The notes beneath the pieces were generated by a model. It did not search any database. It was not told the origin of the DNA and worked only from the letters and a program-made list of their open reading frames with translations. From positions 1 through 64,000 of the forward strand of contig NZ_AWXZ01000014.1 in NCBI RefSeq assembly GCF_000496075.1: a DNA stretch of 64,000 nt, given 5' to 3'. The DNA comes from Lutibaculum baratangense AMV1 (GTDB taxonomy: Bacteria > Pseudomonadota > Alphaproteobacteria > Rhizobiales > Tepidamorphaceae). Shown here piece by piece: positions 30,755-39,220 of the stretch. How positions within the stretch are numbered: the first letter of the stretch is position 1; each line of letters starts with the position of its first letter. Both the position numbers and the translations under genes were made by a program.

Positions 30755-32158
30755 TTGGACGTGCATGAGCACGAGACACAGGAGGACTCCGGCGCCCCGG
30801 CCGCCGCGCGGGACGAAGCGGGTTATTTCTCTTCCGCTTTCGTGGAGGCCGTCGGGGACGCGATCGAGAACCGCGATCGCAAGACGCTGCGGGACCTCTG
30901 CCAGGATCTCCACAACGCGGATCTCGCCGACCTGATCGAGCAGCTCGATCAGGAAAGGCGCACGCAGCTGATCCAGCTTCTCGGCCGCGACTTCGACTTC
31001 GCCGTCCTGACCGAGGTGGATGACACGGTTCGCGAGCAGATCCTCGAAGCCCTGCCTGTCGCCGCCGTGGCGGCGGGCCTGCGGGATCTCGATTCGGACG
31101 ATGCGGTCTACATCCTGGAGGATCTCGCCGACCAGGAGCAGGAGGAGATCCTCGCCCGGATCCCCGAATTCGTCCGTGTCCGCCTGCGCCGGAGCCTCGA
31201 CTACCCCGAGGAGACGGCCGGACGACGCATGCAGTCGGACGTCATCGCCGTGCCGCCCTTCTGGGATGTCGGCCGAACGATCGACTACATGCGCGAATCG
31301 GACGACCTGCCCGACGAGTTCTACGAGCTCATCGTCGTCGACCCGTCCTTCAGGCCCGTCGGAACCGTCCCGCTCAACCGCCTGCTGCGCACGAAGCGGC
31401 CGGTGCGGATCGACGAGATCATGGACACGCCGATCCGGACGATTCGCGGCGACCTCGACCAGGAGGAGGCGGCGCGCATCTTCGAGCGGTACAACCTCGT
31501 CTCGGCGGCGATCGTCGACGACTCGAACCGGCTCGTCGGCGTGATCCACCACGACGACATCATCGACGTCATCGAAGAGGAGGCCGAGGAAGACATCCGC
31601 GGGCTCGTCGGGCTGGGCGACGAGGAGATCTCGGACAACTTCCTGTACACGGCGCGCAGCCGCTTTCCCTGGCTCTTCATCAATCTCTGGACCGCCATGC
31701 TCGCGGCATCGGTGATAGGGCTGTTCGACGAGTCGCTGGAGAAGATGGTGGCGCTTGCGGTGCTGATGCCGATCGTCGCCTCGATGGGCGGCAATGCCGG
31801 GACCCAGACGATGACCGTCACCGTGCGCGCCCTGGCGACGCGGGAGCTCGGCGGGTTCAACAAGCGCCGCATCTTCTGGCGCGAGCTGCTCGTGGCGCTC
31901 CTCAACGGCGTGACCCTGGCGATCCTGATCGGCATCATCGCGGCCTTGTGGTTCTCGAATGCCGAGCTTGGCGGGGTGATCGGAGCGGCGCTCGTCTTCA
32001 ACCTCCTCGTCGCCGGATCGGCCGGATTCGTCGTGCCGGTGCTGCTCGATCGGTTCGGTGCCGACCCGGCCGTCGCATCGAGCGTCTTCCTCACGACTGT
32101 TACAGACGTCGTTGGATTCTTTGCTTTTCTCGGACTGGCGACGTTGTTGCTTCTGTAG
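30755..32158 (+). CDS. mgtE: Magnesium transporter MgtE
   Basis: MgtE is a gated Mg2+ channel of the inner membrane. The product of about 467 residues has an N-terminal MgtE_N superhelical domain (LRDLCQDLHNADLADLIEQL), a CBS pair (MDTPIRTIRGDLDQEEAARI; HHDDIIDVIEEEAEEDIRGL) and a C-terminal domain with five membrane helices including MPIVASMGGNAGTQTMTV, the pore signature. The start is uncertain: the TTG at 30755 follows AGGGAG at 8 bases, while GTG codons at 30713, 30746 and 30761 are also in frame. Confidence 0.92.
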   Translation: MDVHEHETQEDSGAPAAARDEAGYFSSAFVEAVGDAIENRDRKTLRDLCQDLHNADLADLIEQLDQERRTQLIQLLGRDFDFAVLTEVDDTVREQILEALPVAAVAAGLRDLDSDDAVYILEDLADQEQEEILARIPEFVRVRLRRSLDYPEETAGRRMQSDVIAVPPFWDVGRTIDYMRESDDLPDEFYELIVVDPSFRPVGTVPLNRLLRTKRPVRIDEIMDTPIRTIRGDLDQEEAARIFERYNLVSAAIVDDSNRLVGVIHHDDIIDVIEEEAEEDIRGLVGLGDEEISDNFLYTARSRFPWLFINLWTAMLAASVIGLFDESLEKMVALAVLMPIVASMGGNAGTQTMTVTVRALATRELGGFNKRRIFWRELLVALLNGVTLAILIGIIAALWFSNAELGGVIGAALVFNLLVAGSAGFVVPVLLDRFGADPAVASSVFLTTVTDVVGFFAFLGLATLLLL

Positions 32159-32182
32159 GGGCGAAGTGTCATCACCCCAGCC

Positions 32183-33154
32183 ATGACCTCGCGAATCCGT
32201 ACCGCAGTGGTGGGCCTCGGCTATTTCGGCCGCTTCCACGCCAAGCATCATGCCCAGAATCCGGACTGCGATCTCGTGGCCGTCTGCGACGCCGACGCCG
32301 GGACGGCGAAACGGCTTGCGGAGGAGCACGGCTGCGAGGCGCTGACCGATCACCTCGCGTTGAAGGGGCGGGTCGACGCCGTCAGCATCGCCGTGCCGAC
32401 CACCCATCATGCGCGCGTCGCCCGCGACCTGATGGATGCCGGCATCCACGTGCTCATCGAGAAGCCGGTGACGGAGACGGTCGCCGAGGCGGAGGAGCTG
32501 CTGGAGCTGGCCGCAGCCCGGGGCCTCGTGCTGCAGGTCGGGCACATAGAGAGTTTTTCCTCTGTCTTCAAGGTGTTACGCGAGCGTGTGAGAGCGCCGC
32601 TTTACCTGGAGGCGACGAGGGTGGGGCCTTGGCGCGGTGGGCGCGCCACCGACGTTTCGGTCGTCCTGGACCTGATGATCCACGATCTCGACCTCGTGAT
32701 GTCGCTCGTCGACGCGCCGGTCGAGCGGGTCGAGGGGCTGGGCGCCCCTGTGCTGAGTGGGTCGGAAGACATGGCGCGGGCGCGTCTCACATTCGCGAAC
32801 GGCGCGATCGCCGACGTGACGGCCTCCAGGGTGGCAGAGGCGGTCGATCGCCGCCTTCGCGTCTTCGAGGACGGGGTCCTCCACGAGTGCGACTTCGCCG
32901 CGCACGTGCTGACGCGGAAATCCGTCGGCAGCGAAGCTGAGGATCCGATCGCCGTCGAGCGAACTGAAATCCCGCGAGAGGATTCACTGGGGAACGAGAT
33001 CGCCGAGTTCGTCGCTTGTGTGCGCGACGGCACGGCGCCGACAGTGGGCGGGCGCCGGGGGGCGGAAGCGCTGCGTGTGGCGCAGCTGGTTATGGAAGAT
33101 GCGCGCGCCCGGCTCGGCCGGATGTCGGCGCAGGGCCGCAACTCGGCGGCGTGA
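32183..33154 (+). CDS. gnnA: Gfo/Idh/MocA oxidoreductase, probable UDP-GlcNAc 3-dehydrogenase (GnnA-like)
   Basis: The 323-residue product has an N-terminal Rossmann fold with GLGYFG at residues 11-16, the catalytic EKP motif at 93-95, and LDLMIHDLDLVMSLV near residues 162-176, a feature of the GnnA/WlbA branch. GnnA oxidises the 3-hydroxyl of UDP-GlcNAc so that GnnB can aminate it. The next gene is a DegT aminotransferase of the matching type, 18 bases downstream. Alternatives are other UDP-sugar 3-dehydrogenases (WbpB/WlbA); no UDP-GlcNAc 6-dehydrogenase is present, which favours GnnA. Confidence 0.68.
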   Translation: MTSRIRTAVVGLGYFGRFHAKHHAQNPDCDLVAVCDADAGTAKRLAEEHGCEALTDHLALKGRVDAVSIAVPTTHHARVARDLMDAGIHVLIEKPVTETVAEAEELLELAAARGLVLQVGHIESFSSVFKVLRERVRAPLYLEATRVGPWRGGRATDVSVVLDLMIHDLDLVMSLVDAPVERVEGLGAPVLSGSEDMARARLTFANGAIADVTASRVAEAVDRRLRVFEDGVLHECDFAAHVLTRKSVGSEAEDPIAVERTEIPREDSLGNEIAEFVACVRDGTAPTVGGRRGAEALRVAQLVMEDARARLGRMSAQGRNSAA

Positions 33155-33172
33155 TGCAAGGAGACTTCAGAC

Positions 33173-34342
33173 TTGGCTAGCTCAGTGTCGGCGGCTTCTG
33201 CCGTCTCGCCGGCGGTGCGTCCGCAATCGGTCCCCCTCTACGATCTCTCGCGCCAGCGCGAGCGGATGGCGGCCGGCATCGAGGCGCGGGTTTCGGCCGT
33301 GCTCAAGCATGGGCAGTTCATCCTGGGCCCCGAGGTCGCGGAACTCGAGGGACGGCTCGCGGAATATTGCGGCGCCAGCCACGCGATCGGCGTCTCGAGC
33401 GGTCGCGACGCGCTCACCATGGCTCTCATGGCGATGGGAGTGGGCGAAGGCGACGCCGTCTTCGTGCCTGGCTTCACCTTCTCGGCATCCGCCGCCTCCA
33501 TCGCGCCGCTGGGCGCGGTCCCGGTCTTCGTGGACGTCGACGAGCGGTCGTTCAACCTCGACCCCGCGGCGTTCGAGGCGGCCATCGCCGAGGTGAACGC
33601 CGCCGGCCGGCTGAGGCCCGCGGCCGTGATGCCGGTGGACCTCTACGGTCGGCCCGCCGACTATCCGGCGATCTCCGCCATCGCGGCCCGGCACGGGGTC
33701 GCCGTGCTGGCAGATGCCGCACAGAGCTTCGGCGGCGCGCTCGGCAATCAGCAGGTCGGTGCGATGGCGCCCATCACGGCGACGAGCTTCTATCCGACGA
33801 AGCCGCTCGGCGCATACGGCGACGGTGGCGCCATCTTCACCCAGGACGATTCCCTCGCCGAAGCCGTGCTGCAGATTCGGACGCACGGGCGGCAGGGCTC
33901 GGGCGACGAGGCCCTGCGCATCGGCATGACTGGGCGGCTCGACACGATCCAGGCCGCGGTGCTTCTGGAGAAGCTCGATTCGTTCGCCTGGGAGATCGCG
34001 CGGCGACGCGAAATCGCGGCAGCCTATGACGAGGGTCTCCGCGATCTCGTCGAGACGCCGCTCATGGATGGCGCCAGCAGCGCCTGGGCCCTCTACACGA
34101 TCCGCGTGCCGGAGCGGGATCGGGTCCGCGACGCGCTTCAGGCGGCCGGCGTCGGCTCCGGCCTGTTCTACCGGGTGCCGCTGCACAGGCATCCCGCCTT
34201 CGTGAACTGGGTGCCCGAGGGGCTCTCGCTGCCGGTCTCCGAGAGGCTGGCGGACGAGGTGCTGAGCCTGCCGATCCATGCGGATCTCAACGAGGACGAG
34301 GTGGCCTACGTCATCGAGCAGGTGAGGGCGGCGGTCGCATGA
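33173..34342 (+). CDS. gnnB: DegT/DnrJ/EryC1 aminotransferase, probable GnnB-like UDP-sugar aminotransferase
   Basis: A PLP enzyme of 389 residues. It begins at TTG, with AAGGAG at 33158-33163 at a 9-base spacing; the next candidate is GTG 33185. LKHGQFILGPEVAELE lies at residues 44-59 and DAAQSFGG at 181-188. The PLP lysine Lys210 is in TSFYPTKPLGAYGDGG, a motif of the WbpE/WlbC/GnnB group. In the GnnA/GnnB pathway it transfers an amino group from glutamate to 3-keto-UDP-GlcNAc, giving UDP-GlcNAc3N for lipid A. Its stop overlaps the GNAT start. Confidence 0.68.
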   Translation: MASSVSAASAVSPAVRPQSVPLYDLSRQRERMAAGIEARVSAVLKHGQFILGPEVAELEGRLAEYCGASHAIGVSSGRDALTMALMAMGVGEGDAVFVPGFTFSASAASIAPLGAVPVFVDVDERSFNLDPAAFEAAIAEVNAAGRLRPAAVMPVDLYGRPADYPAISAIAARHGVAVLADAAQSFGGALGNQQVGAMAPITATSFYPTKPLGAYGDGGAIFTQDDSLAEAVLQIRTHGRQGSGDEALRIGMTGRLDTIQAAVLLEKLDSFAWEIARRREIAAAYDEGLRDLVETPLMDGASSAWALYTIRVPERDRVRDALQAAGVGSGLFYRVPLHRHPAFVNWVPEGLSLPVSERLADEVLSLPIHADLNEDEVAYVIEQVRAAVA

Positions 34343-34788
34343 CGTCCGCCGGCGTCACCGCCCGACACCTAGAGGCCGCCGACAGGGCGGTCTGGGACGG
34401 GCTGTGGCAAGGCTATCTCGACTTCTACGAGGTGGAGCTCCCGCCGGGCGTCAGCGACCGCACCTGGGAGCGCCTCCTCCATCCACAGTTCGACATGCAC
34501 GGGCTGCTCGCGCACGACGGCGAGGGCCGGGCGATCGGCCTGTGCAACTATCTCTTCCATCCCTCGACATGGTCGCTGCAGCCCTACTGCTATCTGGAAG
34601 ACCTCTATGTCGCGGAGGGCGCGCGCGGCCGGGGTGGCGGCCGGGCGCTGATCGAGATGGTGTATGCTGCGGCCGACGCCCGAGGGTGTGAACGGGTGTA
34701 CTGGGTGACCCACGACACCAACACCGCAGCCCGTAGCCTCTACGACAAGGTCGGCCGTCTCAGACCCTTCGTCCAGTACGCCCGATAG
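34339..34788 (+). CDS. GNAT-family N-acetyltransferase
   Basis: The 149-residue product shows the GNAT acetyl-CoA loop in YLEDLYVAEGARGRGGGRAL (about residues 91-110) and a C-terminal WVTHDTNTAARSLYDKVG segment. Its ATG overlaps the aminotransferase stop by four bases (ATGA). The acceptor substrate is unknown. It is not of the left-handed beta-helix type (WbpD) that acetylates 3-amino sugars, so a role in the same pathway is not established by sequence. Confidence 0.8.
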   Translation: MTSAGVTARHLEAADRAVWDGLWQGYLDFYEVELPPGVSDRTWERLLHPQFDMHGLLAHDGEGRAIGLCNYLFHPSTWSLQPYCYLEDLYVAEGARGRGGGRALIEMVYAAADARGCERVYWVTHDTNTAARSLYDKVGRLRPFVQYAR

Positions 34789-34927
34789 CCGCTCGCGGCT
34801 CTTGGCGGACGTCGCTCGCGCGCGAAAGTGACCGCAGGGTGGCGGCAATTTTTCTTCTCCGCGCCTACGCTTTCTTTACCACGAGGGCTGCTTCATCGCG
34901 GCCGGTCGAGAGTAGTGAGAAAGCCAT

Positions 34928-35668
34928 ATGCCCCGGTCGCACCGCGCGCGCCGCCTAACGCAAGCGATTGCCGCCACTGTCCTTTTTGCGGTACTGACAT
35001 CCTGTGCCGGCTTCGAGCCGAGGGTGCTCACCCCGAAGGACTATCCCGTGCACGGGATCGATGTCGCCCGCTACCAGGGCGACATCGACTGGAAGGTCGC
35101 CGCCCGTTCCGGAGTGGCCTTCGCCTGGATCAAGGCGACCGAAGGGGGCGATCACCTCGACAAGAAGTTCTACGACAACTGGTATGGCGCCAAGGAAGCC
35201 GGCGTGCCGCGCGGCGCCTACCATTTCTACTATTTCTGCCGGACGCCGGAGGAGCAGGCCGCCTGGTTCATCGCGAACGTTCCTTACGATCCCGACGCGT
35301 TGCCGATGGTGCTCGACATGGAGTGGAACAACCACTCCAAGACCTGCACGCGAATCCCCAAGCCCGACGTCGTCCGCAAGGAGATGGTGACCTTCCTCGA
35401 GATCATGGAGGGCTACTACGGCAAGCGGCCCGTGATCTACACCGACTACAACTTCCACACGGACAACCTCGAGGGCGTCTTCAACGGTCACCATTTCTGG
35501 CTCCGGAGCATCCCCAGGCACCCGAGCGAGCGCTTTCCCGGGCGGCGCTGGACCTTCTGGCAGTACACCGCCCAGGGCAACGTCGACGGCATCAAGGGGC
35601 ATGTCGACCGCAACACCTTCGTTGGATCCTGGGAGGACTGGAAGAAATTCCTGAAGGGCGACTTCTGA
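34928..35668 (+). CDS. GH25-family lysozyme-like lipoprotein
   Basis: A predicted peptidoglycan muramidase attached to the envelope. The 246-residue product has a signal peptide with a lipobox LTSC (Cys26). The GH25 fold follows, with GIDVARYQGDIDW (Asp45), AWIKATEGGDHLDKKF and MVLDMEWN (Asp130 and Glu132), plus WTFWQYTAQGNVDGIKGHVD at the C-terminal end. The catalytic acids expected of GH25 are present. It follows the GNAT gene by 139 bases and probably has its own promoter. The target could be host or self cell wall. Confidence 0.85.
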   Translation: MPRSHRARRLTQAIAATVLFAVLTSCAGFEPRVLTPKDYPVHGIDVARYQGDIDWKVAARSGVAFAWIKATEGGDHLDKKFYDNWYGAKEAGVPRGAYHFYYFCRTPEEQAAWFIANVPYDPDALPMVLDMEWNNHSKTCTRIPKPDVVRKEMVTFLEIMEGYYGKRPVIYTDYNFHTDNLEGVFNGHHFWLRSIPRHPSERFPGRRWTFWQYTAQGNVDGIKGHVDRNTFVGSWEDWKKFLKGDF

Positions 35669-35699
35669 CCCGGTTATTGGGGCGCTTCGCCTTCCGGGT
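35668..35699 (+). terminator. Possible stem-loop terminator after the GH25 gene
   Basis: ACCCGG (35668-35673) pairs with CCGGGT (35694-35699), and a smaller inner stem lies around GGCG-CTTC-GCC. The structure overlaps the last base of the stop codon. There is no clear T-run, so confidence is low. Confidence 0.25.
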
Positions 35700-35737
35700 T
35701 ATGCTTAGGCCCGAGTTCGTCAGCCGTCAGGGGAGCC

Positions 35738-37378
35738 GTGCCGGTGCGCGATAGCGGAGCCACGCACGAAGTCGCGAACCAGTCGCCGGAGCTCGTCGAC
35801 TTCGACCCTTACGCCGCCGACGAGGCGCTGCGGACGGCCGTTCAGGTCCACGGCGCATCGTGGGCGGAAGAGAGGCTCACCGCCCTCGGCCGGTGGGCGG
35901 GAAGCCGTCACGCCCGCAGGCTCTCCGAACGGGCGAACCGATATCCGCCCGTTCTCCACACGCATGACGCGCGGGGCCACCGGATCGACGAGGTGGAGTT
36001 CCATCCCGCCTATCACGAGCTCCTCGGCACCGCGATCTCGCACCGGCTCGCCGACCTGCCCTATGTCGAGCGCCGGCCCGGAGCACATGTGGCGCGCTGC
36101 GCCCTCAACCACCTCTTCCACAACGCCGACATCGGCGTCCTCTGTCCCGTCACCATGACGTTCGCCGCCGTGCCGGCCCTTCGTCGGGAGCAGGTGCTGG
36201 CCGCTGAATGGGAGCCCCGTCTGACGTCGGGGCGCTACGATCCGGGCTTCGTGCCGGCCGCCGGCAAGGCCGGCTCCACCTGCGGCATGGCGATGACGGA
36301 GAAGCAGGGTGGGTCGGACGTCCGCGCCAGCACGACGGTGGCCGAACCCCTCGGAGACGGGGCGTACAACCTGACGGGGCACAAGTGGTTCTGCTCGGCA
36401 CCGATGTCCGACGCGTTCCTGACGCTCGCGCAGACCGGGGCGGGCCCGACCTGTTTTTTCGTCCCGCGCTTCACTCCCGACGGCGACCAGAATGCCGTGC
36501 TGATCCAGCGGTTGAAGGACAAGCTCGGCAACCGCTCGAACGCGTCGTCGGAGATCGAGTATCGCGGAACCTATGCGAGGATCGTCGGCGCCGAGGGCGA
36601 CGGTGTCCGGACGATCCTCGAAATGGTGCACCATACGCGGCTCGACACGGCGGTCTCCGCTGCCGCGATCATGCGGCGGGCGACGCTTCTCGCCGTTCAC
36701 CACGCGAGCCACCGCACAGCATTCCAGAAGAGGTTGGTCGATCATCCCGCGATGCGTCGCACGCTCGCCGATCTCGCGCTCGAATGCGAGGGAGCGACCG
36801 CGCTCGCGATGCGGGTCGCACATGCGTTCGATCGTGCCGCCGACGAAGAGCAGCAGGCCTTCGCCCGAGCGGCGGTCGCCATCGCGAAGTTCGCCCTCTG
36901 CAAGCGGTGTCCGATGCTCGTCGCGGAGGCGCTTGAGGTTCACGGTGGCAACGGCTACGTGGAGGCCGGCCCGATGGCCGCTCTCTATCGCGAGGCGCCG
37001 TTGAACGGCATCTGGGAGGGGACCGGCAACGTCATGGCGCTCGACGTCCTGCGGGCCTTCCGCCGCGATGAGCGCGCGCTCCATGCGGTCGTCTCGGAGC
37101 TGCGGCGCGCCGAGGGAGCGGATGCACGGGTCGATGCGCATGCCGGCAGGCTCGTCGACAGGCTGAGCGGTGGGCTGGAGGAGGCCGACGCCCGGCGCAC
37201 GGCACTGGATGTCGCGACGGCGCTGCAGGCTTCGCTCCTCCTGCGTCACCGCCCGTCGGCGGTAGCCGAGGGGTTCGTGACGTCGAGGCTGTCGACGGGA
37301 ACCGGCGCCGCATTCGGACTCCTGCCTCCGGACATCGACGAGGGCGAGATCCTGTCGCGGGCGCTGCCGCAGACCTGA
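35738..37378 (+). CDS. AidB-like acyl-CoA dehydrogenase family protein
   Basis: AidB proteins are flavoproteins induced in the adaptive response to alkylation damage; some bind DNA. The 546-residue product matches AidB length. It contains GMAMTEKQGGSDVRASTTVA near residues 184-203, LTGHKWFCSAPMSDAFLTLA, and the C-terminal EVHGGNGYVEAGPMAALYRE followed by NGIWEGTGNVMALDVLR. It starts at GTG after CAGGGGAG. No ada or alkB gene is adjacent. Assignment to AidB rather than a catabolic dehydrogenase rests on length and the IWEGTGN region. Confidence 0.82.
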   Translation: MPVRDSGATHEVANQSPELVDFDPYAADEALRTAVQVHGASWAEERLTALGRWAGSRHARRLSERANRYPPVLHTHDARGHRIDEVEFHPAYHELLGTAISHRLADLPYVERRPGAHVARCALNHLFHNADIGVLCPVTMTFAAVPALRREQVLAAEWEPRLTSGRYDPGFVPAAGKAGSTCGMAMTEKQGGSDVRASTTVAEPLGDGAYNLTGHKWFCSAPMSDAFLTLAQTGAGPTCFFVPRFTPDGDQNAVLIQRLKDKLGNRSNASSEIEYRGTYARIVGAEGDGVRTILEMVHHTRLDTAVSAAAIMRRATLLAVHHASHRTAFQKRLVDHPAMRRTLADLALECEGATALAMRVAHAFDRAADEEQQAFARAAVAIAKFALCKRCPMLVAEALEVHGGNGYVEAGPMAALYREAPLNGIWEGTGNVMALDVLRAFRRDERALHAVVSELRRAEGADARVDAHAGRLVDRLSGGLEEADARRTALDVATALQASLLLRHRPSAVAEGFVTSRLSTGTGAAFGLLPPDIDEGEILSRALPQT

Positions 37379-37517
37379 CGCGTTTTCGGGCCATGCTTCC
37401 ACTGCTTGCGAACGAACGCCTCTTCCATCTCGGCCGTTGACCACTTCAAATGCGCGCGGAGGCCGCGCGGGCACCGACGCCCGTGTCCGGACGACTGCGG
37501 CAGAGGAGGCTCCACCT

Positions 37518-38339
37518 ATGCAGACGATACACGCCAACGGTGCGGACATTCCGGCGATCGGTCTCGGCACATGGCAACTGACCGGCGAGCAGTGCGCCGA
37601 CATCGTGCGGCAGGCGATCGAACTCGGCTATCGCCACATCGACACCGCTGCGGCGTACGGCAACGAGGTGGAGGTGGGAGAGGGCGTCCGCCGCTCCGGC
37701 ATCTCCCGAGACGAGGTCTTCGTGACGACCAAGGTGTGGCACGATAACCTGGCTCCCGATCTCCTGGTGGAATCGGTCGAGGGGAGCCTCGAGCGACTCG
37801 ATCTGGGCCATATCGACCTCCTCCTCATTCATTGGCCCTCGCGGACCGTCCCGCTGGAAGAGACGCTTGCGGCGATGTCGCAGGTGCGGGAAACCGGATG
37901 CGCGAAGCACATCGGCGTCTCGAATTTCCCATCCGGCCTGCTGCGCCGGGCAGTCGGCCTGACGGACACGCCACTGGTCGCGAACCAGATCGAGTACCAT
38001 CCATACATCGACCAGACGAAGCCGTTGGCGGCGGCGCGCGAAAGCGACGTGGCGACCATCGCCTACACACCGATCGGCCGCGGCAAGGTGTTCGAGGATC
38101 CGGTCATCCGGGAGATCGCCGAGAGGCACGGCAAGACGCCCTCGCAGGTCACGTTGCGATGGCTTGTCCAGCAGGACCGGGTGGGCGCCATCCCCCGAAC
38201 CTCCAAGATCGAGCGGCTCCACGAGAACATCGACATCTTCGATTTCGACCTGAGCCGCGAAGAGATGGACCGCATCCACAGCCTGGCCCGGCCCGACGGG
38301 CGCATGGTCGACCCGGAGTGGGCACCGGACTGGGACTGA
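37518..38339 (+). CDS. Aldo/keto reductase
   Basis: An NADPH-dependent carbonyl reductase of the 2,5-diketo-gluconate reductase type. From the ATG at 37518, preceded by GAGGAGG, the product has 273 residues. The tetrad is Asp42, Tyr47, Lys72 and His105 (DTAAAYGNE, VTTKVW, LLLIHWP). It also has HIGVSNFPSGLLRRAVG and the cofactor-binding IPRTSKIERLHENIDIFDF. The substrate is unknown. A longer in-frame reading from 37437 lacks family similarity upstream. Confidence 0.9.
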   Translation: MQTIHANGADIPAIGLGTWQLTGEQCADIVRQAIELGYRHIDTAAAYGNEVEVGEGVRRSGISRDEVFVTTKVWHDNLAPDLLVESVEGSLERLDLGHIDLLLIHWPSRTVPLEETLAAMSQVRETGCAKHIGVSNFPSGLLRRAVGLTDTPLVANQIEYHPYIDQTKPLAAARESDVATIAYTPIGRGKVFEDPVIREIAERHGKTPSQVTLRWLVQQDRVGAIPRTSKIERLHENIDIFDFDLSREEMDRIHSLARPDGRMVDPEWAPDWD

Positions 38340-38474
38340 GCGGGACCGAAGGAGGGTGTTAACCACCTCGGGCGAAATCGTCGGGGGGCAGGGCGCGGCC
38401 CGCCGCGTGGTTCAGATCCTGTTACCTCGCCACCGTGGATTCTCCCGTTTCCGAAACGAGCTGGGGAGCGAGTG

Positions 38475-38645
38475 GTGGGACCGCGTGGCGTGCTCTTGAC
38501 GATACTGGCAGCGGGTATATTGACTTCATCGGTCATTCAACTGGGGCAACGCTGGAGCCGGAGCGACGAGATCGTCCGAACCGAGCCGGTTCAGCACGCG
38601 AACGCCCCGCATCAGACCGGAGGGCCGGAGACCGTCCGCCGGTAG
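38475..38645 (+). CDS. Putative 56-residue membrane protein
   Basis: A short reading frame in a 358-base gap between the aldo/keto reductase and the LprI-like gene. It starts at GTG, with GGGGAG six bases upstream. It encodes an N-terminal hydrophobic helix (about residues 5-22, RGVLLTILAAGILTSSVIQL) and a polar Arg/Gln/His-rich tail. It could be a signal-anchored small protein or secreted peptide. No family is recognised. The rest of the gap shows nothing notable. Confidence 0.4.
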   Translation: MGPRGVLLTILAAGILTSSVIQLGQRWSRSDEIVRTEPVQHANAPHQTGGPETVRR

Positions 38646-38697
38646 CTTCCGCGGCCACACTCTCGGTCTGCGGTCACGGCACCCAGGGAGCGGCTGC

Positions 38698-39216
38698 GTG
38701 TCTCACGCACTCAACAGGACGTTTGCCCTCGCGCTTGCCGCCGTGGTTCTGGCGGGGCCGGGCCGAGCGCAGGACGACGCGACGACCGGCGCGAACGCGG
38801 AACTGACGGACCGGCAGAAGGTCGAGCAGTGTATGAGAGCGGTGACGAACGCAGGCTCGGATCCGCGCGCTTGCGTCGGCGTCGTGGCCGACCCCTGTCT
38901 GGATGCCCTCGGCGAGGGCGACAAGTCCCAGGCTGCCGCGTGCATGGATCGGGAGACGGCGATCTGGGCCGAGAACCTCGAAAGCTCGGTGAAGGAACTG
39001 AGCCGCGTTCTAGGGCGGCAGGCGCCAGAGGCGTTGCAGGAGGTTCAGGAAGCATGGCTCGTCTATCGTGACCGCCGGTGCGGCTTCGGCTCGACGCTCT
39101 ACAGCGACGAGGAGTTCGTGGGCATCTGGCGGGCGACATGCCTGCTGGAGGAGACGGGTCGACGCGCGGTGGAGGTCGGGACGATCCTGAAGGAAGCAAG
39201 GAGCAGGGGCGGCTGA
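38698..39216 (+). CDS. LprI/DUF1311-domain secreted protein
   Basis: The 172-residue product has an N-terminal signal peptide (cleavage near GPGRAQ, about residue 24). The DUF1311/LprI domain has spaced cysteines (EQCMRAV, RACVGVV, DPCLDAL, AACMDRE) and the conserved LQEVQEAWLVYRDRRC with C-terminal GTILKEAR-type helix. Related proteins include lysozyme-inhibitor-like periplasmic proteins; function here is not established. It starts at GTG, seven bases after AGGGAG. It may be co-transcribed with the next gene, 4 bases away. Confidence 0.75.
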   Translation: MSHALNRTFALALAAVVLAGPGRAQDDATTGANAELTDRQKVEQCMRAVTNAGSDPRACVGVVADPCLDALGEGDKSQAAACMDRETAIWAENLESSVKELSRVLGRQAPEALQEVQEAWLVYRDRRCGFGSTLYSDEEFVGIWRATCLLEETGRRAVEVGTILKEARSRGG

Positions 39217-39220
39217 CGGC

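Noticed and set aside
30437-32545. Long minus-strand open frame opposite tRNA-Leu and mgtE
   Set aside because: It covers a tRNA, a terminator and a clear mgtE gene; its sequence is Arg/Asp/His-rich with no domain.
35720-37603. Long minus-strand open frame opposite the AidB-like gene
   Set aside because: An antisense artefact of high GC content; the plus-strand frame has complete acyl-CoA dehydrogenase motifs.
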